A stretch of 64,000 bases of DNA from Talpa occidentalis (GCF_014898055.3 NW_023601543.1:13601314-13665313); one strand, 5' to 3'; positions 22,171 to 35,293 are shown, numbered from the stretch's first letter. Notes: a model not told the origin generated them from the letters alone. Made by a program: numbers and translations.

Positions 22171-23369
22171 GAGGAAACCCTTGAAAGATGTTTGCTGAAA
22201 TGAAAGCTCTTGATGTCGCTTTGACTGAATGGGTTCTTCCACTTAGGTATTTTTATATTGCATTTAACCATATTATGTTTTTGGCTATCTGACCCTTAGT
22301 AACATTTTTCCTGAAATTTTTACTCAATTTCTTAGTACAAGAAATATCAGCGATAGAGCAGAGCTCTGTAGAAAGACAATAAAAGAGGAGACATACCACC
22401 CAGACAGTTGCTTCATATGGGGCTTCTGTGGTCACTCCTTCCAGAGAGGGTTGATGGTGAGGTTCTCCTTACATGAGACACTCATTCCTCAGAAAGTTTC
22501 TTTGTGATTCTATGCTAAGGACTTCACCACTCCTTCATGTTAAAAATATATTTCCTGTGTGGAAATCCATGAAATATAAAGGTGAGTAAGAGAGTAAACA
22601 TTTGCAGGAACCTACAAGTAGTGAGAAATGGCAGTGCCGTCAAGGAAATATTTTGTGGAGGACATGGTTGATGCTTCCCTAATGAAGATCACAGAACTGG
22701 CACAAAGGCTACCATAGGAACGGAAGTCTTCAGCTGTCCAGGCATCTGACGAAAGTGTCATTCTGCTAAAAGCAGGGCATCTGATAAATTCGGGATTTGC
22801 CTTGCTGACAATTTCATTTCTCAGAAGGTTAAAGAAGCATTGAGGGGAAATGATGCTAAGAACATAACTATGATGAAATGGGTGAAAATCTTGGGGGAAA
22901 ATAAGCCATATCATGTTCATAATAGAAGAAACTATGGTAAATTTCTAAAAGGGAACTTTGCTGTGAGGCCATAGATATCTTTTCTCTGAATCTTTTAATT
23001 CAAATTTCTCAAAGTCTGATGATAGTCTGACCAGAGCTAGACAATCACAAGAGATTTAAGACAAAAATAGATCAATTTCACTTCATGGGCACAGCACAGA
23101 GGATTCAAAGAGCCCATATTCAGTTCTTTTGGGTGCAGACTGAACATACGTAGCAATCTCACAGGGTCTAATGAACAACAACTTTCCTACCCTATAATGA
23201 GAGTCTAGTAGACCCATTCCCATAGTAAACTGATTTGAATATTTATCAGGTATCTGTTTTATTTAGTTTGTGGATATTGTTCTCACAGACTTTTGTGAGT
23301 ATGTGAGAGGATTCAATCTAGACTTCATAGCCATGCAAAATTATTTATTCATTTTCTAATCAACAAATT
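22171..23369. other. Unassigned intergenic DNA
   Basis: No gene supported. The minus-strand open frame 22612-22920 (102 codons) has no recognisable domain. It could be chance or an old unrecognised pseudogene. Confidence 0.45.
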
Positions 23370-23770
23370 TCTAATGAGAAGAAACCACTTACTGAGTCCT
23401 TACTATGTGTCCAGTTCTGTTTTAGTTGCTGAAGACACAATGAAAAAAGAGACAATGCTAGCGTTATTTATTTTATATTCTACTGGGGTAAGACAGACAA
23501 CAAGAAGGTACAAACCAATTCCAGATAGCAATAACTATTGTGAAGTGAATAACAGGATGATATGAGAGTGGTCGAACAAGATTGCATTGCCTGGTTTCAA
23601 GGGAGGTGATGTTTGGATTGAAACCATAACAACACAAAGGAGTTATGTGGAAATCTAGGGAAGAGAGTTCCAGGGAGAAGGAACAGCAAGTGCTAAGATT
23701 TTAAGGCAAGAACAAATTTAACTATTTGCCAAATGGCTAGGAGCTAAGTGCACCTGAAGCATATTGTAGG
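23370..23770 (-). mobile_element. L2 LINE
   Basis: Reverse L2 3' half: 'ttactatgtgtccagttctg' near 23399, 'ttctactggggtaagacaga' near 23477, 'gaagagagttccagggagaa' near 23661, and 'ggaacagcaagtgctaagat' near 23680. The order and spacing fit the reverse complement of L2. Confidence 0.75.
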
Positions 23771-25204
23771 ATGACCAATTATCTAATTTGCCCTCAATTT
23801 TTGTGGTTTTACAACTGAAAGTCTCATTTCCCAGGAAATCTCTCGATCTCTGGGTGGGGTTTGCTATTACCACAGAAACTTGGTAATACCATTAGCCTCA
23901 TGGAGTTAGCCTCCAAGTCAAGCGTGACATTATCTTCCATCTCAACTCAGATATCATTCCAAGATGACTCGGTCACACAGACCCAGATCTAGTACTGAGA
24001 ATACACTCGGCTTTTTTCTGATAACCCCTTTAAGCGTGGACCTTTGAATGAGACACCTTTGGAAACCACAGAATGACCAATGTCCAGCATGGATAAACTC
24101 TAGATTGACAGTATTCTTACACTAAGTCATCCTAGGATAGCCAGCTATTTTTAGTAGTGTTATGCTTAGTAAGGAAGGCCACTGACTCAGAATTTTTCAC
24201 CAAATGACTCCCAAATTAGTCTATTTACTTTAACAATAGAATTGATTTGCTTTTAATCTCAAGGCTCAGCTTTGTCATTTGCTATATTTCATTTTGTTCA
24301 GTTTGGCTCAGTTTCTGTCCATTGATGGCTTTATTTTTGTTGTTGTTCAATGCTAATTATGCTATTTGAAACTTGTCCCGAGCACTCTTTACTTTCTTTG
24401 AAAAATTTGCTTTCTGGTAAATAACTGTCCATAGCCTGGGCATCACCTTGCTTTTGCTTTTTTACTTTATACTAATTAGAGACCATTCACACAAACACAC
24501 AGGCCACTGCTAACAGTAGTTCTTGGACATCCACAGGCCTGTGTCATACATCGAACAGCATGGCCCTTTCTTTGTCACTCTCTGTGCTCTTATAGAACCA
24601 AGGCCTGGAAACATGCTGTCGAGCTCACAGACCCCAGTCTCAGAGTCCTCAGAGCAGATTGGTTTAAATCTGTCAGTTTTCATATCCCTTGCCCCTGAAG
24701 TGAAACTTCTGCCATTCTAATTATGAGGTGATAACAATAAGCAGGAATTAGCACTCATCATGTAAAAGTTCAGATTTCCTTCAGTGACACCAGCCATTAA
24801 ATGGACATACCAACAGCTACTTGCCAAAATAACCAAATCTCCTTTTGTTCTAGAGGTTATGGGTATCACTTGACGACAGAAGTCACTGTTGGCAATGGGC
24901 ACGTAGGAAGAGCAGGTACCTGAGAGGAGAAAATACAGAGCAGAGCAAGGGGGATCCCTGCAAGATGAGCAGTTCACAGGACTACTCCATCCACAAGAGA
25001 AAACTAAACCGATAAGCTTACCCATTGCATATAAATGCACGGTTCCTCACTCGACTTTAGAATGACCATTGTGTTTTCAAATACACAGAATTCTACTCAA
25101 ATTTTAATGAACTGAAAAATAAAATTCTCAGGATATATCTTTCCCAAATTTGAATTCAAAGATCAATAATAAAAAAGGCCCTAAAGTCAGTTTTCTTTCA
25201 GGTA
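23771..25204. other. Unassigned intergenic DNA
   Basis: No gene supported. The 107-codon minus frame at 24717-25040 and a 65-codon plus frame at 24523-24720 have no recognised motif. Confidence 0.45.
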
Positions 25205-25335
25205 GCTTTTTTTAAAAATAATTTTTTAAGGCAATATTGGTTTGAAACATTATATAAGTTTTAGGTGTTACAACATTGCAGTTCTACATCTGTAAACACT
25301 ATGCTTATACCTATTTTCACAGCCATCATATCTTA
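25205..25335 (-). mobile_element. Old LINE-1 3'-UTR fragment
   Basis: Antisense block 'aaggcaatattggtttgaaa ... ttataagttttaggtgttac ... ttctacatctgtaaacacta', resembling the 3' terminal part of old L1s. Confidence 0.5.
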
Positions 25336-25975
25336 CTATAGAAAATGTTGTGACCTGAATTCTCACTCACGCATTTTCCTCTGATACTATATGTTCAAGA
25401 TTCTTCTAGTCTGTGACTTCAGGTATGTTTGGTTTCTTATGGTCAATATAAAGACCATCAAAAATCATGGTGCTAGATATGAGGCAACAAGGAGGGGAGG
25501 GTCAAGTGGAGGGGGATAAAGAGGGGTGTCTTGGTGGTGGGAGAGCCATGGTGACCACATGTGATTGGGAGAAATCCTATGCTGTCAAAAATGTTAACAA
25601 GGATGTGAAGCAATGGTCCTTCATTCAAAACAAAACAAAACAAAAAATTGACTTTTTAAAAAAGCCAATAACCAAGTCAATATAAGGTATTTTATGGAAA
25701 CTTGGAACAACTATACAAGAAAATTATTATAGACTTGAAAGTATTACAATATTTTATTCACGTGTCCAACGAAAAGGCCAACTTAGTGATCTGAAGCGCC
25801 TGTTGGTCTGCTCCCTGGGAGAAGCATATAATCCATAGGGCCAGAAGTTAGCTTTGGTTTGGTGACCAATTGCTGAGATGAACCAATGTGTCTTAATCCA
25901 GAAGATCCTCTGAATGAAGCAGTTTAAAGTGTACATTTTTACCACCTAGTGAAATAATGAAACCACATTGGTGCT
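25336..25975. other. Unassigned DNA with a (CAAAA)n patch
   Basis: A short (CAAAA)n run is present at 25628-25646. No gene seen. Confidence 0.45.
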
Positions 25976-28020
25976 ATGTGGGAAATAATGAAGATGACTG
26001 GCTGTGAGCATGAACTGTGGTCTTTCTGTGATGATAAGACCATTGAGCAATCAATAGAGCAGCACTGGACATTTGGACCCTGGCCAAATCCTGAGCGCGC
26101 ACCTCCTCCAATAGGGCCTTGGCCCCCGGTGCATAGCAGCCTCTGGGAAAACCCGAATCGCTTTTACTGCTGCAGGAACCCAGGGTGCACCGGGGCTGAG
26201 GGACATGTGGGCACAATAGCTGGAAGGTGCTGTGCAATCACCATCCTACTGGTGGGCCGCTGAGGTTTTTGGGAATTTCTTTCTTCTGTCCACCTGGAGC
26301 AATAGTCCCACGGACCATTCCAGCCTGGGAAAGAATCCTCAGACAGGGCAATGTGCTAACACAAGCAGTAGGTTTTTCCTTCGCACTCAGTAGGGACTTG
26401 AAGTGATTTCCAAATGTAATTCAAAAGCAGTTTACCAAAGGAGGAGAAGAATATTCCCAACACTCCCAACACTCCTTCATACAGAAGGCGGAAGGAGCAG
26501 GTGGACTCGTACCTCTCTGGGGACACAGTATGGAAGGTTTTGAAGTTGCAAAGGGAAACCATTGCAAAGCCCCAGGATGAGGCACAGGAGGGGCAGTTAG
26601 AAGCCCTTCAAGTGGAAGAGTTCAGAAGCACTTACAAGATCATGCCCAAGAGAAGGAACGTATTTAGGGATTATTAACACTCAACCTGTCTTAATCCTTT
26701 ATTAGTCTCTAGATCTCTGGAAACGTGACTTCATTGCCTTCCTGGGAACTTTTGGCTGTACGTGACCTGGGGATCCATCGTGTGCCTCTCTGTTGTATGA
26801 AATGCCAGGATACTCCCTAATATGAAACGCAAGGACACTAGGCAAGTGAATCTCCAACTGTCACCTCGATGATTCTAAATACCTGGGAAGTTGACCAAAA
26901 TGTGTTTGGTTTGGTGCCAGCGTCACTCCTCAAGGTAGCATAGCTTGGCTTGTCAGCTAGAATGCTGGTTCCCTTTTCTTTGGCCTACACCCACCCCCTG
27001 TACTTTGTCTGTCCACGTGTGTGTCTCCACCACTAGGTCTAATTTGGGGAAGCAACACACTGTGTCCTCACTCTCCATTTTTCCCACTTACCTCAAATGG
27101 TGCGCGGAGCTCTACTGCACGCTCAGTACTAAGCAAATGACAGAACCCTAGGAGAACCTGTGGGCCAGTGTGCAGTGTGCTCTGGTGAAGCAGTAGAGAA
27201 AGCTCCGCCAAGGCTCAGCCAGTCCCTTGGGGACTTGACTACGTGGGTGACACAGTGGCTAGAGCTGCCCCACCGTGCAAGGACTTGATCCTGGTGCCAG
27301 TTGAGGAAGGTCAGGAGTGGGACAGGGAAAGCCAACTTGATGTTCTGGTCCCATTTCATACTCAAATGGGGCCCTGGAGCCCATCTCGTAGAGGGTCCAC
27401 ATTCTAGAGATAAAGAAGCTGCAGCCCAGAAGGGAACACACTGTCCCTCAGGCACCTGCTAGCAGCCACAGTCACACCATGTCTTCAGATGCTCCTGGTC
27501 AGTGTCCTTCCCTCTGAATCCACTGCCTCTCCAAGGAGCTCTGAAACTCAAAGACCGGGGTTCCCAGAACAGCTCCAGGAAGGAAGCAGTTGTGTGGCCT
27601 TGGGGTGTCACTTCTCTTCTTCCCCGCCTCACTGTCCCCTTGGGAAGACTGGTCTCACACCATGCCCCTGTCAGGGTCACTGCCAGCTAGCCTTCGAGGA
27701 AGCGGTGCTTGTAGCTGCCCTAGCAGGGCGCCTGGACGTAATTGGCTCCCAACTCCTCGCTCCCTTCTCCTGGGCACACGAGGCCTTCGGGACCAGCAGG
27801 GGTGGCCGGCGTCCTCGCTGGCCGGGAAGGGGCAGCTCTCCTGAGGCTCTCGGCTGCTCAAAGCCATCTCCTCTTGCAGGAGTTGAATTTGGAGCTCAAC
27901 CCTGTGCTGATGTCGTCTTGCTTTAAAAGAATTCTCCCTGCTTACTCCTTGCATCCCCCGAGGAAACGCAGCCTTCAAAACACAGACTTTCCAATTTTCC
28001 TAGTAAAATGAATGAAAGAA
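25976..28020. other. GC-richer island with non-conserved open frames
   Basis: This 2-kb stretch is visibly richer in G+C and CpG than its surroundings, especially 26080-26270 and 27120-27960. It contains open frames, the longest on the plus strand at 27489-27926 (145 codons), with others overlapping on both strands. I recognise no domain, and the overlapping frames on both strands are what GC-rich DNA gives by chance. The plus-strand segment ending with a stop near 26673 has a lysine/arginine- and glutamate-rich, coding-like reading. It could be a decayed processed pseudogene, a lncRNA exon or an isolated regulatory island. No function can be claimed. Confidence 0.35.
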
Positions 28021-28985
28021 CCTTTGGGGGAATAAAGTGATTTCTTTTTAGCTCCACTTGTTTGCTTTTCCGTAGCTCCCAGGATGGCGTACGTGTTAGC
28101 TGTTAATCACACCATCTGTTCAAACAGCACTTCAGTAAATGATTTGATTCATACTTTTCTTCTAAAAGAATCTTTTTAAGGACAGTGTTTATGTCTCTGT
28201 TACCCTTCATTTGGCAAAGAAGCGTGAGCTATTTTAACTTTGCTATCGTTGTAAACACATATTGAATTCCCCATTTCTCCACTGTGCAGAAACAGGGCAA
28301 CTTCTCTGCACTTTTCCACTTGACTCCAGGCTTGTTGTGGTGGGGGCATCAGTGGGAGTGTAATTAGATAAATTCTATATTTAATTAAAAGGAAAGATGA
28401 ATCTAAGACGTTATAGATTTCTCTGAAGTCCTGAATTTAGTGATAACAGTTGTTTAGGTTCCAGTTAGAATGGACCAGAATATTCTTTGTAGTTCAGAAG
28501 GGTCAACTATGCTGAAGAGCTTGGTTCCTCAGGTGCATCTCATCCCTGAAGAAGCAAAGTTGCCACTGGTTTGCTTGGGATACGTGGGAGAAATGGCTTG
28601 TGTCACCTGGAGTCAGTCGAGGCAGAATAGAGGTAGACTTTTTGCTGCAAGATGTTCTGTGTATGTCTGAAGGTTACATGTTCATGTGAGTGTCTTGGGA
28701 AGTTCACATAGCAGCATGGTTATGTCCTGATGTTGACTTAGTTGCCTGGCATTCTGTCCTGCTTTCTAAGACCTGTAGCCACACGGAAAGAGTGCTACAT
28801 TGTATAGTCACGTGCAAAGTGTAAGGGATGTACAAATAGGCGCATGTAAACGTGTGTGTGGGGATGGCGATGAAGGAGGGTCTTGCTCTCTATGCCCAGA
28901 GACAGAGGATACTTGAAGAAGACTCATGTTAGAGGAGGCATTTTGCTGCGTTTTTAGGATTGGATAGTTCACTAGTTCAGAATGC
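28021..28985. other. Unassigned intergenic DNA
   Basis: No gene or repeat recognised. Confidence 0.45.
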
Positions 28986-28989
28986 ATAC

Positions 28990-29155
28990 ATTTCCAGAGA
29001 GCACATCAGCTTTGTTCACAGAGGTGGCAAAGAGTGGAGGGATTATGGGAAAGGGCATACGTTTTAATGGTTAGATTAGTAAGAGTCAGAAAACCCATAT
29101 GGAATGAGTCCAGATTTTGGAAAGTCTTATATGTCACACTGAAGAGAGCAAAGAT
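28990..29155 (-). mobile_element. Possible L2 LINE fragment
   Basis: The 'gattttggaaagtcttatat ... actgaagagagcaaag' section resembles the L2 reverse segment that usually reads '...ccttgtaggccattgtaagg...'. Weak match. Confidence 0.3.
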
Positions 29156-29157
29156 TT

Positions 29158-29800
29158 TTATTTTTTAAAAAAATTTTTGGACAATAGATGAGTCCTCCCC
29201 TTAAGTGTGGTCACCATCATTTTCCCACCACCAAAGCACTCAGAGTCCATCACCATATTCCCTTGTGCTCTTCACCCCCTGTTTTCACATCTCCCTTCCC
29301 CTCGTGGATGACTCATCTGTGGTCAGCTTTCAAGGTATGTCTTTGACCGTGTTTCCTTTTTCTATTCCACATAGAAGTGAGACCATCTAATATTTATCTT
29401 TCCTCTGACTTATTTCACTTAGCATCAGCCTTTCCAGCTCCATCCATATTGCCTCAAATGGTATAAGTTTATCTGAGTGGTATTCCATTGTGTATATATG
29501 GACTACATCTTCTTGATCCATTCATCTGTTTTAGGCATTTAGGTTGTTTCTATATTTTGTAAATAGTGCTGCAATGAACATAAGGGTTCATATATATCTT
29601 TTCAGGTTAGTGTTTCATATTTCTTTGGTAAATACCCAGAAATAGAATTATTAGATATATGGTAGTTCTATTTTTTAAGTTTTTAAGTGTTATGAAAACC
29701 TCTAGACTGCTTTCATAATAGCTGTGCCAATTTACATTCCTACTAACAGTACATGGGAGTTTCTATTTCTCCTCATTCTCACCAACAATTTATTATTTCT
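29158..29800 (-). mobile_element. LINE-1 3' end
   Basis: Antisense 3' UTR from the T-rich end at 29158 ('ttttcccaccaccaaagcac' near 29220, 'tctattccacatagaagtga' near 29361), then the end of ORF2 ('ggtattccattgtgtatata' near 29480, 'agtgctgcaatgaacataag' near 29565, 'ttacattcctactaacagta' near 29732). Truncated inside ORF2. No TSD found. Confidence 0.85.
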
Positions 29801-30719
29801 TCCGTGTTGTATTCCTCGTGTTTATTCTCTGCAATTGTATTCCCAACACAACAACTGCACATAATGATTCTGCCTCAGATCTTGGTAGTGATATGAGATA
29901 AGACCTTATAGGCAAAACATGATTTAGGCAAGCATGACTAAAGCAAACAAATAGTACAGACGAGCCATTACAACCAGGGACAAGTAATAATAAAAGGGGG
30001 TTCACACATGCAGATGGGACATGGTGATCAGAAATCTGTTGCATGGGGTTGGGGGGGTTGCTGCATGCAGTCATCAAGTCAGGCAATAACCACTAAAGAA
30101 TTTTGACCAAAATGTTGTACCCCAGGTCAGGTAGGCTACTGTTCCCTGGAAGGATGGTAGGAACACTGTTTGCGAGAATAAGACTGCTCATGAAATATGA
30201 AATCTAGAAGGCCTATGCTGCTAGACAGTTGACCATAACCTGAAGAACTGGTTGGAAAAAAGTGAGTGGGGAACAACTGAAACCCAGGGTCAAATGAGGA
30301 ATAGAAGTTGAATATCCAGATATGGAATCACAAAAAGTATTTAGAGTTTCCTTTATAACTATTGCTTCAATTCAATATTGAAATTGGAGTGGCATTTAAT
30401 AAATAGTCAAATAGACAATGTAATCTCTACTATATGGAAAGAATGAGTTCAAAGATCAAGACCAGGAATGACCCAGAAATTGACAAGATAAGCAATATTC
30501 CTTCACTTGATGAAGTAGGGTGAAGCAAGTAATTCATTCTTCATGCAGATCCCATATTTTATGATTTAACAATTTAATGTATGACCTATTGAATTTCTTC
30601 ACCTGTTTGATAAGAATGCTTGAACATACCACTGCAATGAACACAATCAGGAGTTTACCTTCCAACAGTTTTCTTTATGACACAATTTTGGATAGACAAT
30701 GGAGACTACATTAGATTTA
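29801..30719. other. Unassigned intergenic DNA
   Basis: No gene recognised. The minus-strand frame 29793-30086 has no domain. Confidence 0.45.
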
Positions 30720-30856
30720 TGGTGAAGACATCTGAAAGTTGTACCCTTTCATGAGTCATCTGATTTCTCCAAATCTTTTCTGCTGTCAAAATGGGGCTAA
30801 TATTTGCCCTACCTGCCTAATAGATTTGCTGTATGGAATATTATAATGTATATGAA
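30720..30856 (+). mobile_element. MIR fragment
   Basis: Plus-strand MIR middle: 'catctgatttctccaaatct' near 30757 and 'gtcaaaatggggctaatatt' near 30785, followed by the 'ccctacctgcctaatagatt' block. It runs into the AT-rich array. Confidence 0.6.
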
Positions 30857-31073
30857 AATAAATATAAAATAAAATATATAAAATAAATAAAATATATAAA
30901 ATATATATTTATATAAATAAATTTTATTATATAAATAAATTTTATTATATAAATAAATATTATTATATAAATAAATTTTATATATTTTATATAAATATAT
31001 ATTTATATAAAATATATAAAATAAATATAAAATAAAATATATAAAATAAATATGAAAATAAATATAAAATAAC
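30848..31073. repeat. AT-rich, partly palindromic tandem array
   Basis: Almost pure A/T. It contains about four copies of a ~20-bp unit of the type 'ataaataaattttattat' at 30913-30985. These are flanked by 'ataaaatatataaaataaat'-type segments that are near-direct copies of each other at the two ends (30850-30890 and 31015-31072) and have inverted partners in the middle (atatatttatataaa / tttatataaatatat). It could extrude a cruciform. Confidence 0.85.
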
Positions 31074-32875
31074 CTGTAAATTACTAAATGTCATACAAAT
31101 GCTAGTTTTTATTATAAGAAAGTATTTTTAGTGCTGAAGGGAGTAGAATTTCTTATATAATTTGACTTGAATTTTGCATATGATAAATGCAGTAATGCTA
31201 GCTTCAAGGTGGACAAATTTCATATATATTTATCATGTTAGATTTCTGAGCCATTGCTTTGTCCTTTCCAGCTTAATGCCAAAAATATGGCTTACTAGAC
31301 CCTGTCTATGTGGCAAATGTCTCATTATCCTCTGGGGATGTCCCAGTTTAGATGTTGTTTTGTAAACATCATTAGGGATTTAGAAGAGCATCACTGAGTC
31401 ACTGTCATCTAAGCTATAGAGCCTTGAATGCTAATCCAAGGCAGAAATCTGTTCTCTGAAAAAACTTTATTCTTTATTTTCAGTGTTATAGGAAAACATA
31501 AGAATCACAAAATAAAATGCCTAACTGTTGAAGAATTTCTTTTTTGATTTTATGTATGTAAACTTTTCTTTCCTCCATCTCCTTTATGTGTTACTTGACA
31601 TCCATGCTGCCATATTAGTGCCTTATCAATGGATTTGTCCATTCTCTTGATATTCAAATGTGTGGTCCATCTATGGGTATGGTGGGAACATCCTTCCAGC
31701 AATCACCAGAATCAAAGGTATGGAGCTTCTAGAGTAGCAGATATCTAAGTAGGATAACTGACTGAGAAAGAATCCATGGGCATATGAAGATTGGAATGAA
31801 CATGGATAATAACAATAAGAAGAATTTTACTCACCAGGGGTGACAGTAGATGAGTAACATTGACCAAAAGAAGAGGAACTGAGATGCAGTTATTTGGAGA
31901 ATCCCACCAGCATAAATGATATCATTTTGTATCATTTTTCTCACTTGGAGAAATCATCAATCCTTCCTAGGAAGAGGAAAAGGAGGAAACTATGACTAAT
32001 TTCATGGAATCTTAAGATGTCGGATAAATTGCAGGGCTGAATGATAAGGGAGAACATTACCAGAGGAAGAAATGAAAACATGATTTAAATTATTTTAATG
32101 GATTTCTCATTACTACCATTAGCTCAATGACACCTTGCTTTCAGCCCCTTCTCTGCTCACACACAGTCAAACCTGAAGAGCAGAACCATGCTGTCTTCAT
32201 AGGCTATTTGTATTAACAGAGGGGTTGTTTTGGTATAGAGGTTTGTTTGAGTGGCTACACTTGATTATGTGTATTTAATGTGTGTCCTAATCCTTCCAAA
32301 GAATTTTTATACTTACATGTACTGGAATGATGTTAGAAGCCATCAGATGCAAGAGCAGGCAACTCAAATCCTAACCAGAACATTTCTCTTGTTTTTGTCT
32401 AGGTAACATAACCAACATTATTTTTATTTCAGTCAGACTTTAGGTTGTGAACATTTGTTGTCTTTAGAGAACTATTTCTTAGGAACAAAAGGGTAAAAGA
32501 TGTAGTAGAAATGAAAGGTCTAGTTACAGAACTCAAGGAACTTGAAAAGTGATTTAACCTTTAAGAGGAGTCAAAAATATGTCAAGGACAGCTTTGTGCC
32601 CGGTGTGGGCCTTCCTTCCTGAGAGATTGCATGCCATTTTTGTCCAATATAACTATACTGTCCTGTAGCTAAATTATAACTCAAAAAACAAGTGTGAGTC
32701 ATAAGAGAGAAGACTGCAAGAGGGGATTTTAGTTTGCTTTGACCATCTCTTCTACCATCTGTCTTTTGACTTATCTTTCATAGCCCTCATTATTCCTTAC
32801 TGTGTCAGTCACCTCTTATTTCTACCCTTTAAATGCACATGTTTCTAAGGCTTCTGAATCATCGAAAATAATTTA
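31074..32875. other. Unassigned intergenic DNA
   Basis: No gene or confident repeat. The region is AT-rich with ordinary single-copy texture. Confidence 0.45.
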
Positions 32876-33245
32876 ACTTACTCTATAACAATAAACAACC
32901 CATAAATGCTGAGTGGCTTGAAACAAGAAAAGTTTATTTCTTGCTCATATCTACCAGTGAAAGGTCCATGCTCATCAAAGCCACCGAGGACCTGGCCTGG
33001 AATTCTTTTTGATGCATGCTTTGATGATCACAGAGGCAAGGAAAAAAGAATCACATTAAATTGTGCTTTGCTTCTCTAAGCTTTTGCCTGGATATGATAT
33101 AAATCACTTTTACTCATATTTAGTTGACTAAAGTGATCATGTCAATGATGTCATGTACCTAGAAAGACATGAAAAATGGATTACTGGGGAAGGACTTTAA
33201 TGACCATCACATATTCCTTAATTTCTGTAACTTTACTTTTTCCAT
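32876..33245. mobile_element. Possible ancient transposon relic
   Basis: 'aatgctgagtggcttgaaac' near 32907 followed by 'aaaagtttatttcttgctca' near 32928 recalls an ancient mammalian interspersed repeat, perhaps a DNA transposon or an LTR of the MaLR era. I cannot name the family or its exact ends. Confidence 0.3.
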
Positions 33246-33459
33246 GCATGGTCATAAATAGCTTATGATTTCTTCTGATCCTTTGTACTCAAAACTTCTG
33301 AAGCTTCTAGTTAGAGACCAAACAGCCCAAGAGTACATTTAGTTTCTTTAACCACAGATATTGGAAATTAAGGTAAAAATGTGTAATTGTCACCATTCTT
33401 TTTAAAACTGTCATTGGTACTTTTCTACTTCTCTAATGTCACCTTAATTATTCCAGTAA
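33246..33459. other. Unassigned DNA
   Basis: Nothing recognised. Confidence 0.35.
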
Positions 33460-33640
33460 ATCAGGTTGGGAATCATAGTCATCATCCTTCTTTTCCTAAG
33501 TTTCCCATGTCAGTCACTGAGGTTTGCTGATTTTTAGTGCTTGACCATGTGTATCTTCAATGTGGCTTCTTGCTTCCATTCCCATTACAACTTCCTCTTT
33601 CATAGTCTTCTCTGTCTTTCTTATGGATGCCTGCAATAGG
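33460..33640 (+). mobile_element. L2 LINE fragment
   Basis: 'gggaatcatagtcatcatcc' near 33469, 'ccatgtcagtcactgaggtt' near 33508, and 'cattacaacttcctctttca' near 33584 follow the order of the L2 3' half. Confidence 0.5.
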
Positions 33641-34179
33641 TTACAATCTAATTTTGTTTGTTTATGAACCCATCCATTTAAAAAAAAACTTTTATGGAAC
33701 TGTTATATATGTCTGCTACAAGTTGATGAATTTTTATAAACTAAACATCAAAGTGTCACCTGTACTTCATATGCCTTTTCCCTTATGTTTTGAAAATATT
33801 GCAGAATTTACTTATTTATATTAATGTGTATTTTCACTTCTGAGTAGTAAATTAATTTGAAACATGATACCACAAAACATTCCTCTTCAATTTATGAAAT
33901 AAAAATTGAATTTTGAAATAAAATTGAACTTAGGTTATACCTCCAATCCTCTGTAGTAAATACTATCTTCAATTTACAAAATAAAATAGACATTTTAAAA
34001 AGTAAAATTTTTAGTTGAGTGCACATAATAAATAGAATAATTATGAAATATAGCCTTTTGCTTTTTGAATTATCTTTTATGAGTCATGAATATAAGAAAC
34101 AACAAAAGCACTGTTTTTGAACACCGAACTAGTTTTTTATCCTTTCAGATTCCCTGGATATTTTTGCTAGAATAATCTT
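33641..34179. other. Unassigned AT-rich DNA
   Basis: AT-rich. The plus frame 33627-33824 is not supported as coding. Confidence 0.4.
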
Positions 34180-34878
34180 ATGCTTTGATGATATCATTCC
34201 CTTATCCAAAGACCTTGTTTTATTTTCTACTGCCTACAAAATCAAGTTCTAACTTCTTAGCCTGATATTTTTTACTTTCATTATCCTCCATTATTTGTTC
34301 TCCACATAACGTTCTGTCAGTTGTATTCACTGACCCTTGGCTTCGCCTTCACTTACTTATTTGCCTCCTATGATGCACACACTCAATGCCTCTTACAAAT
34401 GTCTCTGCTTGCTCGAGACTAAGAGGTTTCCAGGAATGCAGGACTTCCAGTGCCCAAACCTCAGAAATCTCAGGCAAAGTAAGATTTGTTGGCCCCCATA
34501 AATGGTCTATACTCATCATTCCCAGACATATCACTTCCTGTGACTTTGCTCACATCCCTCTGACCAGAATGGCTACCCATCCTCATTCACTTCATTAAAA
34601 CTATAGCTATTCCTTGTTCAATATCTTCTAAAAGGCCTTTCTCCCAATTCAGAGTGAATCATTTCCTCTAGTCCACGGTACTTTTTCCTTTCCTCTGTTA
34701 TATGTAGCACCTATCTATTTCCTCATTGATTGTGCTAATCGAGTTTATATGGTACATATTTATTTCTCTTTCTAGACTGTAAGCTCTTTGAGAGTAGGAA
34801 CTGTGTATCATTTGTCTCTTTACCTGGCACAATTCTTTGTCCTCAGTGGGGATCAATAAATACTTTTTTGATGGAAAT
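34180..34878 (+). mobile_element. L2 LINE 3' end
   Basis: Landmarks in order: 'tactgcctacaaaatcaagt' near 34229, a 'gactttgctcacatccctct' section near 34542, 'aaaggcctttctcccaattc' near 34632, 'tctagactgtaagctctttg' near 34772, and a terminal 'cctggcacaattctttgtcc ... ggggatcaataaatact' near 34824-34864. This is a clear L2 3' terminus. About 120 bp near 34420-34540 does not fit and may be an insertion. Confidence 0.8.
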
Positions 34879-35280
34879 TGGGGAGAAAAGAGAAAGGTGA
34901 AGGTAGGGGAAAAAAGAAATGAAAGTCTGGAAGGGGATCAGGGAGGAAGTTTGGGCATCACTGCAGAATATCACGCACATGCAGCTCATTTTCCCTGCAG
35001 TAATGCCAGATCTGTTCTTTCCCCACTATTATCCTACCCAAACATTAACCTTATTAACCATCCAAAAACAATCCCTAATCTACTTCAGTAACTGGTTTTC
35101 ACCAGCCTTTTCCTGATTTCCTAGACCTACTTACTTTTGACCTCTGCTGTGCACACAAATAGTTTAGTTACTGTTTTCTACCAGACAACATTATACAGTA
35201 CAATTGTCAATTACCTGCTTTCTGAGGCTTTTACCTCCATACCATATTTAGCTTGTCACTCTTCATTCACCCATAATAAG
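34879..35280. other. Unassigned DNA
   Basis: A purine-rich patch lies at 34882-34950, with unremarkable sequence after it. Overlapping short frames only. Confidence 0.4.
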
Positions 35281-35293
35281 TATTGCTCAACTT

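Noticed and set aside
22612..22920. 102-codon minus-strand frame as a gene
   Set aside because: No recognised domain and no supporting splice or promoter signals; kept only as unassigned DNA.
27489..27926. 145-codon open frame as a gene
   Set aside because: No domain, overlapping open frames on both strands, and a GC-rich setting where long frames arise by chance.
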